Shown here: piece by piece, positions 41,401-50,472 of the stretch | How the letters are laid out: each line of letters begins with the position of its first letter | How positions within the stretch are numbered: the first letter of the stretch is position 1 | Source of the DNA: a virus | IMG/VR virus record: IMGVR_UViG_3300009415_000002 | Span: 1 to 64,000 of that record | DNA length: 64,000 nucleotides | Strand: one strand, 5' to 3' | Made by a program: the position numbers and the translations under genes | The notes under the pieces: model-generated | Database searches by the model: none | What the model was told of the DNA's origin: nothing | The model's input: only the letters and a program-made list of their open reading frames with translations

Positions 41401-44400
41401 TAGTATCTTTAACTTCTTTAAGATGCTTACTATTACTATTAGTTTCTACTGCTTTACTTAAAGATGAGAAGCTATTGTATAAACCTGAACCCATTTCTAT
41501 ATAGACTCTTTCAACAGCACTGCCGGCATACTTGCGACTGCTTCTCATTGACCTCATATTCTGAGTTGTTTCTTTTAGAAGTGCAGTACGCTCTTCATAA
41601 ACTTCTAATCCTAACTCCTGTTGTTTTGATACAGCCATAGCAGCAGAACCAAATGGCATTAAGTTGCTACCAATACCTGTACTTGTAAAACCTTGATATT
41701 TAACTTTACCAGCGTTGGCCTCTTGCATACGAGCACCAGCTACTGCTTTCTCAATTTCTACTTCCATAGTAGCTGCTGCCTCCATTACAGATTGTAAAGC
41801 TTTAGTCTCATCTGTAGTAAGAACAATACTTATACCTGTTTGAGCTCCTGCTCTTACTTTTTCAAAGGCTACGTTAGCTATATTACCTGGAGTAAAGATT
41901 GCAGTTAAAGCTTTATAGTTTTGTACTACGGGATCTACAAAGTCAGCATGCTGTGCACCTAAGTTTCTCATTATCTGAGCACTAGGAATAATAGTAGACA
42001 TGCCTTTAGATTTATCTATATGTGCAACTACCTGACCATACTGTTGATCAAAAGAAATACCAGGTAATGTAATATACATACTTTCATTACTCATATTAGC
42101 TAAGTATTCTTTTGTATTAGTTTTACCTATTACTTTACTAGCATTTTGTTGATGAGAATCATTCATAGCCATAAGTCCTCTTTCAACATCATCTAGTTGT
42201 TGCATAGCAAACTCACGACCACCTTTTTCAATGATTCTTTGTACATGTCTTTCTCTATCAGTAGAAGTTAAGTACCCATACTTAGCCTTTACAAAGTTTT
42301 CAACCTTAGTACGACCATCATCTGTAATAGAGTTAGCTTTCCACTCATAAGCACCCTCAGTTATATCTTTGTTAATATTTGTGTACATATCAACAAAATC
42401 CTGGGTATAAACCCCTGTTGTTCCACCTTGGTAAAAACCTAAGAACTTTCTCTTCTCAAAAGAACTAAATAAGTAATTAGATTCTGCTTCTACTAAGTTG
42501 CGGGCTTTTCTTGAACCAAATTGATTAGCGTTTTGAGTTCCATACATAGTTAAACCAGACTTCATATTAGAAGTCATAGCAGCTAAGCTAGCAACAGTAT
42601 GTTTAATCTTACCTAACTGACCTGTCTCTTTATATTGTTTAATATCACCTAGATAAGGAGTTATTAAATGCTGCCCTTCATGTCTAGCTACAGATTGAGT
42701 ACCAGTTGGATCCTTACTATAAGAGAATGTAATATCACTAAAGATAGAAACAGCAGTTATCTGAGTAGAGAGACCTTCAATCATCTGCATTAGCATTTCT
42801 CTATTTTCATCATCTATATCAGTAGGAGCTCCTAATACATTTAACATTACAGCTCTGTAATCTGGGTTAGATATGTCTATATCTCCAGGTACTCTCATAC
42901 TAGAACCACTAGCTGATAATTGATGCATAAAGTCAACAGCAGTAGTAATGATAGTCGCCTGTCTATCCATTTGACTATCAAAGTTAATAGATCCATAAGC
43001 TGCTGCATTTTTAGCAGTAGGGTCTACCAAGCTTCTAACTGCATGTAGTAATTCATTAGATTGAGAACCATCACCTGCTAATACATTAGACAGCATAGTA
43101 CTAGTAATACCTCTAAGACCACCTACTGATATATCAGAGAATGCTGACTTAGAAGTTAAGCTTTCAAATAACAAATCAGAACTAATTTCAGATCTTGATC
43201 TACCGTACTTATCTTTAGCCATTGCTTTGTCAATACTACCATCCATACCTATTTGTACAGCAAGAGCAGCAGTAAGCTTTTGATAATGTTTTCCATACTC
43301 ACCTTTAGCCAAGCCTTCTATTAAAGCTTGTTGTAATTTACGGGCTTCTGCAGGTTCAGAGTTATAACCAGATATATCTTTTCCTTTTTTTCTATCTTCA
43401 AAATAACCTTTCATATTCAAAGCTTCACCAGAAGCACTTGTAGTTATAAAACTACCTCCGAACTGAATAAGTAAAGCTCCTGCTACCTTTTTAGCTGCAG
43501 CAATATCCGCTTCACCTTTAGCTCCAAATAACTCATCTAACATAAAGTGAGATTTAGTTCCATCTTCACCAGTTCTTAGTGAGCGCATTATAGTAGCACC
43601 GTGACTCCAGAAGAAAGACTTGAAGTTATTAGAGTTATATAGTCCATGTACTGTAGATGATAAAGGAGTATAACCATAAGTACCGTCTTGGAGTTTAGTA
43701 TAATCACTAGCCTCGTTTACAGTAGCTCCTAGTACACCGTCTTTTCTCATATCTAAGTAAGCTTTTAAAGAACCACCAACTTCATTAGCATACATTTGCT
43801 GCTCTAAGTGCTGGAAAGTATTCATTTCTACTTCTCGTCTTTCACCATCTATGTGAGTCATAAATTTATTACGACCTGCAAAGTTAGCTACACCTTTAAT
43901 TAATGCACCACTATCTGTACCTTCAACTCTTCGACCACTTCCTGGCATAACAGAACGTAATCTGTGGAACATTCCTACATATTCGTTGTTATCAAAATTA
44001 CCACCTCTATGATAAGCATCCATTAAGTAGTCAATACTTTGTTCTCCACTACGTCTGTAAGTAGCCATTTCTGAAGTACCGAGAGTAGGAGAACCAACTG
44101 GACTAAATGAGGTATTGTCAACAACATTTTTTATAGTAGACATATTACCTTTATGGTCAGCAACACCTACTATCTTCCAGTCTCCATCAATCTTTCTCTT
44201 TAGAACAGTAGAATTAGTATTAGGATCTTGAACAATTATGTCTCCTCTCTTTTGGAGAACCTCATAACCACCTTCACCAATCATTGAGCCTTTTATACTC
44301 TGTTGTTGAGTTTCTATATAACCTTCTCTCATTCCTCTTGCCAAGACTCCTTCACCAGGTTCTAACTGCCCAGGTCTTTCTAACACTAAGTCAGGGTCAT

Positions 44401-47400
44401 CTATATGCCATTCATTAGCAAGACGTCTATTGTAAGCACCTTTACTTGTGTATACAGAGCCGTATAAAGGGTTAGCAAGGAAAGTATCAGTATACGTACC
44501 TCCAAGCTGTATAAGAGCCATAGAGTAGCGCATATGATCACTACCAGCTAACATCTTACCTAAGTTTAGATCTAAACTAGCTTTAAGAACTTCTACTCTT
44601 AACAATTCCTCCTTCATTTCATCAGTAACAGAGTCACCAACAGTATCTTCTATATCTTTTCTAGTACGCATTAAGAAATTCATCTGTTGTTGATTCATAA
44701 CAGATTTAGTATTACCAGAGAACACAGCTCCTAAAGAAGAATGTGAATCAGCAAAAGCGTTTCTAGAGACAGTACCTATATTAGTAACTTGTCTAGCTAA
44801 TCTTATAACTTCTATATGATCATCACCTAATATTTTTCTTTTAGCCTCAAGCTCTTTCATAAGAGCTTCTCCACGAGCTTGAAGACCCATTTTTCCATCA
44901 CTACCTTTAAGTAGCTTTTCTCTATTTCTCTTAAGGTAATTATCAGTTAGCTGAGACATACTGTCACCAGTAGAATACTCACCATCTAAACTTCTTTCTG
45001 ATACAGCTTGTGCAGCTACCCCAAATTGATAAAGAGGTCTAGCACCTAAAGCATTTTTTATACGCTGAGGCAACTGTGATACTTTCTTAGCGTCTCCAGT
45101 GTAAAACTGTAAAGCAGTATCTTGACCTTGGAATGTATTTTTTAATCCCTCTCTATAATGTTGAATTGCAATTTCAGCAGCATCTTTGTTAGTGATATTA
45201 CCTTGGGAATCTCTTCTAAAGAACATTTCCATTTGCTCGTCCTTAAGAAGCATTTGGCCTTCAGCATCTCTTGCAAACTCCCCATTACCATCTTGAGAGA
45301 AATAAGCATTGGCATGTACCATATTACCTATACCAACAGAAGACAGTACACGAAGATTATCTGCTGTACCCATTTGTCTAGCTTCTTGAGCAAAGAATAC
45401 AGAGTCTAATGCATCATCATACTTATTCATAGAAGTAGACTTACTAGCGATACTTCTATATAAGACTGCATTAATATCTGTAGTAGGTCTATAAGCTAAA
45501 GGAGTAATACGAGCAAACATTCCTACATTCTTTATAGAACTAATAACTTGCCCATTTTCATCTCGTGGTTGTTCTCCAAATAAATACTGAACACTATCTT
45601 TATCATTTCTATTACCAGCAAACCCCATCATTACTGTACGGTAGACAGCCTGTTGTCCACCATAAGTTCTTCCCTCTCTACCCTGTAAGAAAGAATCAAA
45701 TAGACTAGCTTGAAACTGTTTAAACCTATTAACTTCTAATGCTTCTCCAGCATTTCCTCTGACGCTATTCATCATGTCTGAAGCTAAAGAAGGAGATAGT
45801 AAAGCTAAGGTTTCTAAATGCTTAGCAACAGAACCATCCATGATTCTTTGTCTTTCTTCATAATCTCCACTAGCAGCCACTCTTCTTAAAGCACCTACTA
45901 AACCTTCCTGACCTTCTTGACTACCAGAGGCAGCTAGACCAAAGAATGCTTTATGTAATCCTAAAGTAGTATCTATCTCTGAACTACCCAGTTTCTTCTG
46001 ACCAAATAGAGACACACTAATATCACCTATTAACTTTTCTGTCTCTAAGTTAAAGGCTTCTTTACCATCTTCTGTTCTACTTACACTGATATTAGATATG
46101 AAGTTTTGCATAGAGCTTACTTTAGCACCAGTTTCAGTGTTCATAGTATCACCATAACCAGTAAGCATCTTGGACATATAACTAGTAGCTATATTTCTTC
46201 TATCTGTTTGACTAGTAATTGATGCGTACTTAGCTTGTTGAGATTCTACTCCAAAACGACTATCTGCTTCACCTAATATAGTTGCAAATAGTTGAGGAAC
46301 TATATCTAGAGCACTCATGTAAGCACTTTGTCCAGACTGAAGATCTACTCTTCCATCTTCCAACCCTGACTTAAAATCATCATCATAATTATTTCTACCT
46401 AGAACACTAATAGCACTTCCACTATTATTAGCAAATATACCATTACCTACTATTTGACTTTTATCTACAAAGTAAACAAATGCACCTGCATCACCATCAT
46501 CAGTACGAGCGTTAAATAGGTTACTACCTCTATTAGGTCCATTAAGTACAGACAACTCAAATTGTAGTTTAGGTAATCTTGAAGTAGATGCTAAATATCC
46601 TTTTGCTCCTAATGCCTGAGTTAGATCTAAACTTACATTAATAGAAGTAAGACCACTACCACTTGTGTCGCCGTATCTATCAACAATCTTAAAGGCCGAT
46701 TCAGACACACCTAAAGTCTTGCGCATTTGCTCTAGTCTATTTTTAAGAATAACTAGTCCACCTGTATTAATATTACGCTGCCATAGAGGTTCAGTTCTAA
46801 TAGCATTGTAGTTAGGATTAGTAATCTCGTTATTACCTAGTTGATTCCAAGTAGTGCTTAAATGCTGCATTGCTAGATTTAATTCATACCTTTCCTCTTC
46901 TTGGTCTAAACTAAAATCATTATTAAGAGGAGTAAACTCTGGATCGTTATCCATATAATAAGCATCATATCTTTGAGCCACTCTAGCTTGATGAGCTGAT
47001 GCTCTACTTAGACTAGTAGATACATTTCTGTCTCCAAGCATCAATCCTATTTCAGTATTAGTTCTATCACCATCTCCAGGAATATACATAGGCGTACCCT
47101 GTTTTGATGTACCACCTTCTATACCCATAGAATATTGACCCATGTTAGAAGACCCCATGTAGTAAGATACTAATTTAGGATCTACGCCCTTATTGTTATA
47201 TTCCATTAATCCAAAGCTCTTAACGTGCTGTCTAGGAGCTTTAGCCATAGTAATATTATCTGAAGCCATACCAATAATTTGCTTCAAATCAGACTCACTA
47301 AATCCAGCTTCTTTTGTGAAACCTTGTACTCTAAGTAAAGTCATCATCTTACCCATTTGAGTAGAGTAAGAACTATCACTTGTAGAAGTAGACGGGTTAA

Positions 47401-49531
47401 ACAAAGAGTACCCAGCCATTAGACCTAGATTTCTACCATACTTATTATAGTTAGATTTAAGTCTTTCACTCCCACTCTTTTCTATCTTTTGAACAAGAGG
47501 ATTAATAATTTGTTCTCTATAGTTTTTAGCATCAACAGTAACAGATGCTTTTCCGGTTATTAATAAGTCAAATAATTTATCTTGAGCTTGATAATATCTT
47601 TGAGTTTGGAAGTTTTCTTTTCCGTAAGCACTAGAAACTTCTTTACCCATTTCTCCAGCTAAAGCAATGTTTTTAGAAGTATCACCTAACTGAAGCATAA
47701 AAGCCTGATCAAGCACCATAAACATATGAGTACTTGTACCAGTGGTAGTTTCTTTTGCGTACCCACCTCTAGTATTACCACCAACTACATCAAATCTTTT
47801 CTCATGAGCATAGTTCAGAGTGTTCTTTAAGTGCTGCCAAATATCTCCAGCGAATCCTACCTGCATACCTCTAGATTGAGAAAGAATAGGAGTAGCGGTA
47901 CTACCTCCTTTTCTACCTACATCATTTCGGCTATAAGTTAATTCCTCGTTAGAGATACTTTCTATTTGTCTATATAGTAAAGACTGAGTTACATCTCCAG
48001 TTTTAAGAGCTACATCTCTTTGTTCAGTCCAAGTATCTCCTCTACCTTGTCTAGTATTAAGACGAGCAGCATTTAAACTTCTATCATCTTTATATTTATT
48101 AACAACAAACCGCATAGTTTCAAAGTTGCTACCAGCTTGGTTAACACTATTACCTACAGGTCCTGTTAAGTTTTGAGTACCTATCCCTGCTACATTATCT
48201 GTTAAGTAAAGTTTGGGGTGGAACTTCTTATCTCTAAACTGTATATTTAATTTAAAGTAATCCTTAATATCAACTCCAGTAATACCCATTTGTTGTAAAG
48301 TACCTTGAAGTTGTTCTTGTATAGCCTGTAGCTTTAAAGCTTCAATTAAGTTAGGACCTAGTATATTGTAATTAGTTGAACCTACACCGTACCTTCCTTC
48401 TTCAGTGGAAGTACCATCTAAGTCTCTTTGACGAGGATAAGCTAAAACAAAATCTACTTCAAATGCTTTGTTATTACCTGATGCTACGTTTTCTAATACT
48501 CTACGTTGAATTTTATCTATTAAAGCAGCACTGATAGCCTCGTTCTGAAACTGGAAGGATTGTATACTAATTTTATTTTCTGCTGTATTCACTAAATCCA
48601 CAAAATTAGCAATACCAGCTTTATCTACATAACCACCTTGAGTAGCTGCACTACTTCTATTACCTAAATTATTATTAATGAGTTCAAGAGCGCTAACTAA
48701 ATCTTTTGGATCAGTTTTTTGTTGAAGAGCACTAGCATGTATATCTGCAGAGTTAGCTAGTCTATTACGTTCACCTACTGTACCATTAACTAAAGTATTT
48801 CTTATAGTTCTACGAGCACTTGATAAACCACTACCTGTCATAGATAATTGATTTATCATTGACTCTCCATGGAATCTTTGAAATTCAACATCTAATCTAT
48901 CTACAATATTTTGACTATCGTATAAAGATCTATTCACATTATCTTTAAGAACTCTAGCTGCAGCAGTAGCAGCCATGTCATCTGGATTAGTGTTAGCCAA
49001 TTGAGTTGATAAAGCAGAAGTACCATCTTCTAAGTTTTCATAGGGTGCAAATACATTATCGTATAATGCTCTTGAACCAAAAAAATCTTCATCATCTCCT
49101 CCACCAAAACCACCTCCACTTAATATTTCACCAGTAAATCTATTAAAGGCATTACTAGTACCAAATCTAAAAGGAGATGAATTTACTTCAGCAAACTTAC
49201 TAGCGTTCATTACAGTTTCATCTGCAATAGTTGCTCCTAGTCTACTATTAAAAGCTCTATTGTGTCTTGCTTGCTGAACTGTACGATTATCACTATCAGA
49301 ATCTATACCTAATTCATTATTCCAATCTCTTTCAAGTTCTCTAACAGAGTTTTCCATTTGAGGAAGGAACTCATCTCTATCAGCAAATGCACGGCCATCT
49401 ATGCCTTCATTTAACACATTAATCATTGTGTGAAATCTGACAGCATTACCTAAAGCAGTACGTTGATACTGATTAGTTCCCAAGGTACTTTTAAGGGAAT
49501 CTATTCTATGTTGTGATCCTTCTCTTGACAT
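35405..49531 (-). CDS. giant virion-type protein with PLD, HExxH and DxDGD motifs
   Basis: 4708 residues, a fifth of the window, unbroken. FHPKLYLTD...GTQN (His438, Lys440, Asp445) is a phospholipase D-type active motif; a second one, 164 residues later (His602), has lost its Lys. HEGQH at 2284-2288 is a zinc-protease motif. GGGDWDGDPY (Asp3389, 3391, 3393) resembles the metal-binding loop of single-chain RNA polymerases. Long coiled stretches fill 2500-4400; two Gly-rich hydrophobic segments lie near 4450-4470 and 4590-4610. The likely role is an internal or tail protein ejected with DNA; a tape measure is possible but would be extremely long. It runs against the flanking structural genes. 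Confidence 0.8.
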   Translation of the reverse strand: MSREGSQHRIDSLKSTLGTNQYQRTALGNAVRFHTMINVLNEGIDGRAFADRDEFLPQMENSVRELERDWNNELGIDSDSDNRTVQQARHNRAFNSRLGATIADETVMNASKFAEVNSSPFRFGTSNAFNRFTGEILSGGGFGGGDDEDFFGSRALYDNVFAPYENLEDGTSALSTQLANTNPDDMAATAAARVLKDNVNRSLYDSQNIVDRLDVEFQRFHGESMINQLSMTGSGLSSARRTIRNTLVNGTVGERNRLANSADIHASALQQKTDPKDLVSALELINNNLGNRSSAATQGGYVDKAGIANFVDLVNTAENKISIQSFQFQNEAISAALIDKIQRRVLENVASGNNKAFEVDFVLAYPRQRDLDGTSTEEGRYGVGSTNYNILGPNLIEALKLQAIQEQLQGTLQQMGITGVDIKDYFKLNIQFRDKKFHPKLYLTDNVAGIGTQNLTGPVGNSVNQAGSNFETMRFVVNKYKDDRSLNAARLNTRQGRGDTWTEQRDVALKTGDVTQSLLYRQIESISNEELTYSRNDVGRKGGSTATPILSQSRGMQVGFAGDIWQHLKNTLNYAHEKRFDVVGGNTRGGYAKETTTGTSTHMFMVLDQAFMLQLGDTSKNIALAGEMGKEVSSAYGKENFQTQRYYQAQDKLFDLLITGKASVTVDAKNYREQIINPLVQKIEKSGSERLKSNYNKYGRNLGLMAGYSLFNPSTSTSDSSYSTQMGKMMTLLRVQGFTKEAGFSESDLKQIIGMASDNITMAKAPRQHVKSFGLMEYNNKGVDPKLVSYYMGSSNMGQYSMGIEGGTSKQGTPMYIPGDGDRTNTEIGLMLGDRNVSTSLSRASAHQARVAQRYDAYYMDNDPEFTPLNNDFSLDQEEERYELNLAMQHLSTTWNQLGNNEITNPNYNAIRTEPLWQRNINTGGLVILKNRLEQMRKTLGVSESAFKIVDRYGDTSGSGLTSINVSLDLTQALGAKGYLASTSRLPKLQFELSVLNGPNRGSNLFNARTDDGDAGAFVYFVDKSQIVGNGIFANNSGSAISVLGRNNYDDDFKSGLEDGRVDLQSGQSAYMSALDIVPQLFATILGEADSRFGVESQQAKYASITSQTDRRNIATSYMSKMLTGYGDTMNTETGAKVSSMQNFISNISVSRTEDGKEAFNLETEKLIGDISVSLFGQKKLGSSEIDTTLGLHKAFFGLAASGSQEGQEGLVGALRRVAASGDYEERQRIMDGSVAKHLETLALLSPSLASDMMNSVRGNAGEALEVNRFKQFQASLFDSFLQGREGRTYGGQQAVYRTVMMGFAGNRNDKDSVQYLFGEQPRDENGQVISSIKNVGMFARITPLAYRPTTDINAVLYRSIASKSTSMNKYDDALDSVFFAQEARQMGTADNLRVLSSVGIGNMVHANAYFSQDGNGEFARDAEGQMLLKDEQMEMFFRRDSQGNITNKDAAEIAIQHYREGLKNTFQGQDTALQFYTGDAKKVSQLPQRIKNALGARPLYQFGVAAQAVSERSLDGEYSTGDSMSQLTDNYLKRNREKLLKGSDGKMGLQARGEALMKELEAKRKILGDDHIEVIRLARQVTNIGTVSRNAFADSHSSLGAVFSGNTKSVMNQQQMNFLMRTRKDIEDTVGDSVTDEMKEELLRVEVLKASLDLNLGKMLAGSDHMRYSMALIQLGGTYTDTFLANPLYGSVYTSKGAYNRRLANEWHIDDPDLVLERPGQLEPGEGVLARGMREGYIETQQQSIKGSMIGEGGYEVLQKRGDIIVQDPNTNSTVLKRKIDGDWKIVGVADHKGNMSTIKNVVDNTSFSPVGSPTLGTSEMATYRRSGEQSIDYLMDAYHRGGNFDNNEYVGMFHRLRSVMPGSGRRVEGTDSGALIKGVANFAGRNKFMTHIDGERREVEMNTFQHLEQQMYANEVGGSLKAYLDMRKDGVLGATVNEASDYTKLQDGTYGYTPLSSTVHGLYNSNNFKSFFWSHGATIMRSLRTGEDGTKSHFMLDELFGAKGEADIAAAKKVAGALLIQFGGSFITTSASGEALNMKGYFEDRKKGKDISGYNSEPAEARKLQQALIEGLAKGEYGKHYQKLTAALAVQIGMDGSIDKAMAKDKYGRSRSEISSDLLFESLTSKSAFSDISVGGLRGITSTMLSNVLAGDGSQSNELLHAVRSLVDPTAKNAAAYGSINFDSQMDRQATIITTAVDFMHQLSASGSSMRVPGDIDISNPDYRAVMLNVLGAPTDIDDENREMLMQMIEGLSTQITAVSIFSDITFSYSKDPTGTQSVARHEGQHLITPYLGDIKQYKETGQLGKIKHTVASLAAMTSNMKSGLTMYGTQNANQFGSRKARNLVEAESNYLFSSFEKRKFLGFYQGGTTGVYTQDFVDMYTNINKDITEGAYEWKANSITDDGRTKVENFVKAKYGYLTSTDRERHVQRIIEKGGREFAMQQLDDVERGLMAMNDSHQQNASKVIGKTNTKEYLANMSNESMYITLPGISFDQQYGQVVAHIDKSKGMSTIIPSAQIMRNLGAQHADFVDPVVQNYKALTAIFTPGNIANVAFEKVRAGAQTGISIVLTTDETKALQSVMEAAATMEVEIEKAVAGARMQEANAGKVKYQGFTSTGIGSNLMPFGSAAMAVSKQQELGLEVYEERTALLKETTQNMRSMRSSRKYAGSAVERVYIEMGSGLYNSFSSLSKAVETNSNSKHLKEVKDTIYQLHDLRKLGYVAGASGMSKDVQRDNVFTTVTTLQRAYDQLESLVSLPEMAANKEDIRNMQKYLVDSSAELRQYADAELDISKNTPDFWARNDVKSNLTLSALVERGAITEDQESQLLNKVKGKTRRVQSVVHDGERTSTIREVEAQIHKLNYRVEAFDVFEYQEEQTRREFFYEEDDTTKATRKPGETAKIKSIITDDIVEDTTKAYIATVGREREINRTVIKTNTISEATEYSDTYKVVTREVAMEVDGSQMAQTVYDNRRTRDKTEFLNGEVIRDDDLTDVRKIRQFYRRQASALREGIDAAHRDEFKQIKRQSLNITERVVAYESAKGLSQDDRRKGYDTLKSSILKLRNEAAERINYFDKEGIKNRLDPANAFIYHATVMNYDAMLARIELSSINPARQHLSSEQVGYLNRKVARFKEVGMIMNDGTIFEGLGKTSTQLAEHTLFTGKTKAAGTSDYEDPTKSVVNAIKEIGEAFNKSGSSGSRDAVQKKFAEKQINETIQMYKNRMEDMKKFSMTRESQSKLKNKDGTTQVKTDSEQESRITAAHSEYETRTKTIIQRLESLKLDLNEKHMNIGDYEDLFSYVRMEMEDLDRSNLELAEVFRSPTPGGTDPRLHTYRLMEGVHALNRVAQLSGEIQVGQTGIETTKMTSDISRGQTGSWMASLGIVTFGGGDWDGDPYTTVMNRASDYQKYMSEARLEVDKQTALSNSYSKQIAEGASNEDEGKTLQQEYAKSRRKKVQAEAKFKYAQQKLQEQSAAGSRLLTERMRKQVAGYLGMDERFFVEQGEQLRDAITGEERFDDQDKAITGFGGRTMGADELNALMGQGTDIIEGLYGQAGKMMAVNTAMDALLGYQGTDPAEGIEFLHKLKLDPNTNTAKGETAQPNVALVREQISKRLEILEAEVSSGSEKQGQVDFLRALQAEGEDSVTLKAYAGTLSNFANDQDNMLRYVDMLKNVASDDEKRKAGQRAFLGQWIGGEIFNKTQEADTLSKFTSQAVGMDMTEPVFDIVLKTLGKAGGEILGKTYNTIIGSTFQDAPTISSGRAMMDTDSELHQAVRKHYFQDEDSFDISRLSEDRRNEVVDYANKTGVTQAQAAKEIYAEQFNQYQETTRQAVSNAEGTQSFMKNIHQLLRDSIKLKTDGDMMSSLQENSKVYNEKSSQIAAFESGDIADLSKKDRAEYEDLKRQRDSVIDGMASQLGPGPGLKSLMDMDYLINQSTNKGMNLMDYESRFLGGKEVGNSYEFRQINAKLAARDPNYKSIGSRDDISADSHSLMAVARYQTARNVASMVTSYHMDNSNKQSSEIMTSFAASQKLKLASQNKQIHKVSKVALVNRFENGQPMSEDHEMLEYLNKKYLSNLNIEGDKFDIHLDQKSALAQHLKLDLDSAYDDKGVLTSEYQKELTDVARKQGVSVETYLLQFDSVYETTRQQIDPLFGKDGERMENFTLTELMRKNVANAQETGNMPGEEGSHNIRDMAGSELMTTMAQLASQQKLGAQGMGIFSAMYRGVLSELVNANKEVLSVDGKDFTTADKVEQDYILKKVVYKNLVGTEDKGQLWSRATSDETKDWKGFNARMIDEADERFVYQEADESLTVVKDSSEYKGSGKLIRVENDILDAFVEMNERSLTGQQAASAEMMGREALYEYAFNNDEEVDKILRDFLPGDEQITMEGKKMVKDNIQYQAARRNQQVIRQQKMAREMYMDMSDVTKKGSVLNKVGDAGLRAMSKNKVSTGLDVLVPILLTGVGGMISEGNVDDNQLQALGGATVTAFQYARAGSIDDPNPNAYKRKVSGAKALTGVFKFKNALARHGDDNIGMAVAEMAVQEVVSTSFNAVATPWINQKIERNVLGMKAHPSLSAMGMEKYAAGKQLAGNIGASIISAVSSTLISGVFMKTAARMQNGGVKNILDSFAPVANLSASVAERISRQRNQQAAYEEIAAETDGTNSEISDYWVMTDSTYNPDNFAHLADLQEAQDVEPSMDGTIYTDVLA

Positions 49532-49636
49532 ATTAGTATGTACTTAGTGTAATATGTATATATAGTCTACTATTATTCTAATATACAAAACTAATAGACT
49601 ATAAGCAAAAAAACTTTTAAATTAGAGATTAAGCAT

Positions 49637-49993
49637 ATGTTTGAAGTAAAATTACCTAGCGGCATCAAAGTTTCAGTAAAAGCACCTTCGTTCAATGATC
49701 GTATGGAAGCAGTTAAAGAATTCCGTTCAGTCAAAGATGAAGCTGGTTATTCAGTAGAAGAACTAATGGCTGCTAAAGCTATTGGTTCAGTTAACGGTAA
49801 CGTAGTAGATACTGGCATGATGTTAGACCCAATCTTCTTAATGGCAGACTGGCCTAACCAAGACGTTCAATATTACATTGAATTCTTTATGACTGCTTTC
49901 TTCCTTGATGATAAGATTCGTGAACGTGCAGCTACTGAAGCAAAAAAGCTGATGACTGGCCAGCCTTCCACAGAAACACCCTCCAAGAAGTAA
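49637..49993 (+). CDS. tail assembly chaperone-like protein, short form
   Basis: 118 residues. VKLPSGIKVSVKAPSFNDRMEAVKEF resembles the start of small phage tail or hub assembly chaperones (the gpG or gp26 kind). Near its end A AAA AAG at 49942-49948 is in the correct frame for -1 slippage, and the -1 frame stays open to 50466. The first rightward gene after the giant leftward gene. ATG 49637 follows AGAGATTAAGCAT. Confidence 0.65.
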   Translation: MFEVKLPSGIKVSVKAPSFNDRMEAVKEFRSVKDEAGYSVEELMAAKAIGSVNGNVVDTGMMLDPIFLMADWPNQDVQYYIEFFMTAFFLDDKIRERAATEAKKLMTGQPSTETPSKK

Positions 49994-50466
49994 GTCATTT
50001 TAATGATGACTTTAATCATTGCCGTGCCTTAAGCTATTTAATACACGGCGATACACAATTTATCGCACATAATGTCTCCATCTTACCTGTCTATAATAAA
50101 ATATACTCAGATAAGATAGCGCATTTTGTGCCACTTGGGTTCAAAGGATACAATTGTTCTATAGACCCTGACTTACCAATCTACTACCAAAACTGGGTAG
50201 AGCATCTTGCTAAATCATTCGTAAAAGAATTTAGACTAATAGACTTTATTCGTATTAACGGTGGTAGTTTAAGTATGAGTGTTGATGAATGGATGAATCT
50301 AGATTTGTTTATGAGAGAAGCTGTAATTATGGCTAGCAATACTGTAGCTAAAGAACAGCAGAAACATGAATCACAATTAAAGTCTGACCTAGAATCAAAA
50401 CTCGAAGCTCAGAAAGAATATAAGAGTCCATTTGAAGGAGCACCAAAGCCATCATTTATACCTTAA
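49637..50466 (+). CDS. tail assembly chaperone-like protein, predicted -1 frameshift form
   Basis: Residues 1-104 as the short form, then a shift at A AAA AAG and 172 residues in the -1 frame (ADDWPAFHRNTLQEVSHF onward, ending GAPKPSFIP), 276 in all. The -1 frame has no stop between 49939 and 50466 and only a weak GTG (50128) as an independent start, so fusion is the simpler reading. Programmed frameshifting of this kind is conserved in long-tailed phages. The C-terminal part is acidic with a Lys/Glu-rich end. Confidence 0.55.
49942..49948 (+). promoter_or_regulatory. slippery heptamer for -1 frameshift
   Basis: The zero frame reads GCA AAA AAG CTG, so A AAA AAG matches the X XXY YYZ rule and is a highly efficient bacterial slip site. 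No strong downstream hairpin was identified by eye. Confidence 0.6.
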
Positions 50467-50472
50467 AGAAAT

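Noticed and set aside
49532-49636. Giant protein as ordinary tape measure paired with the adjacent chaperone gene
   Set aside because: Not excluded, but the genes are divergent and 4708 residues would imply a tail of about 0.7 micrometre; an ejected effector protein is the simpler reading.
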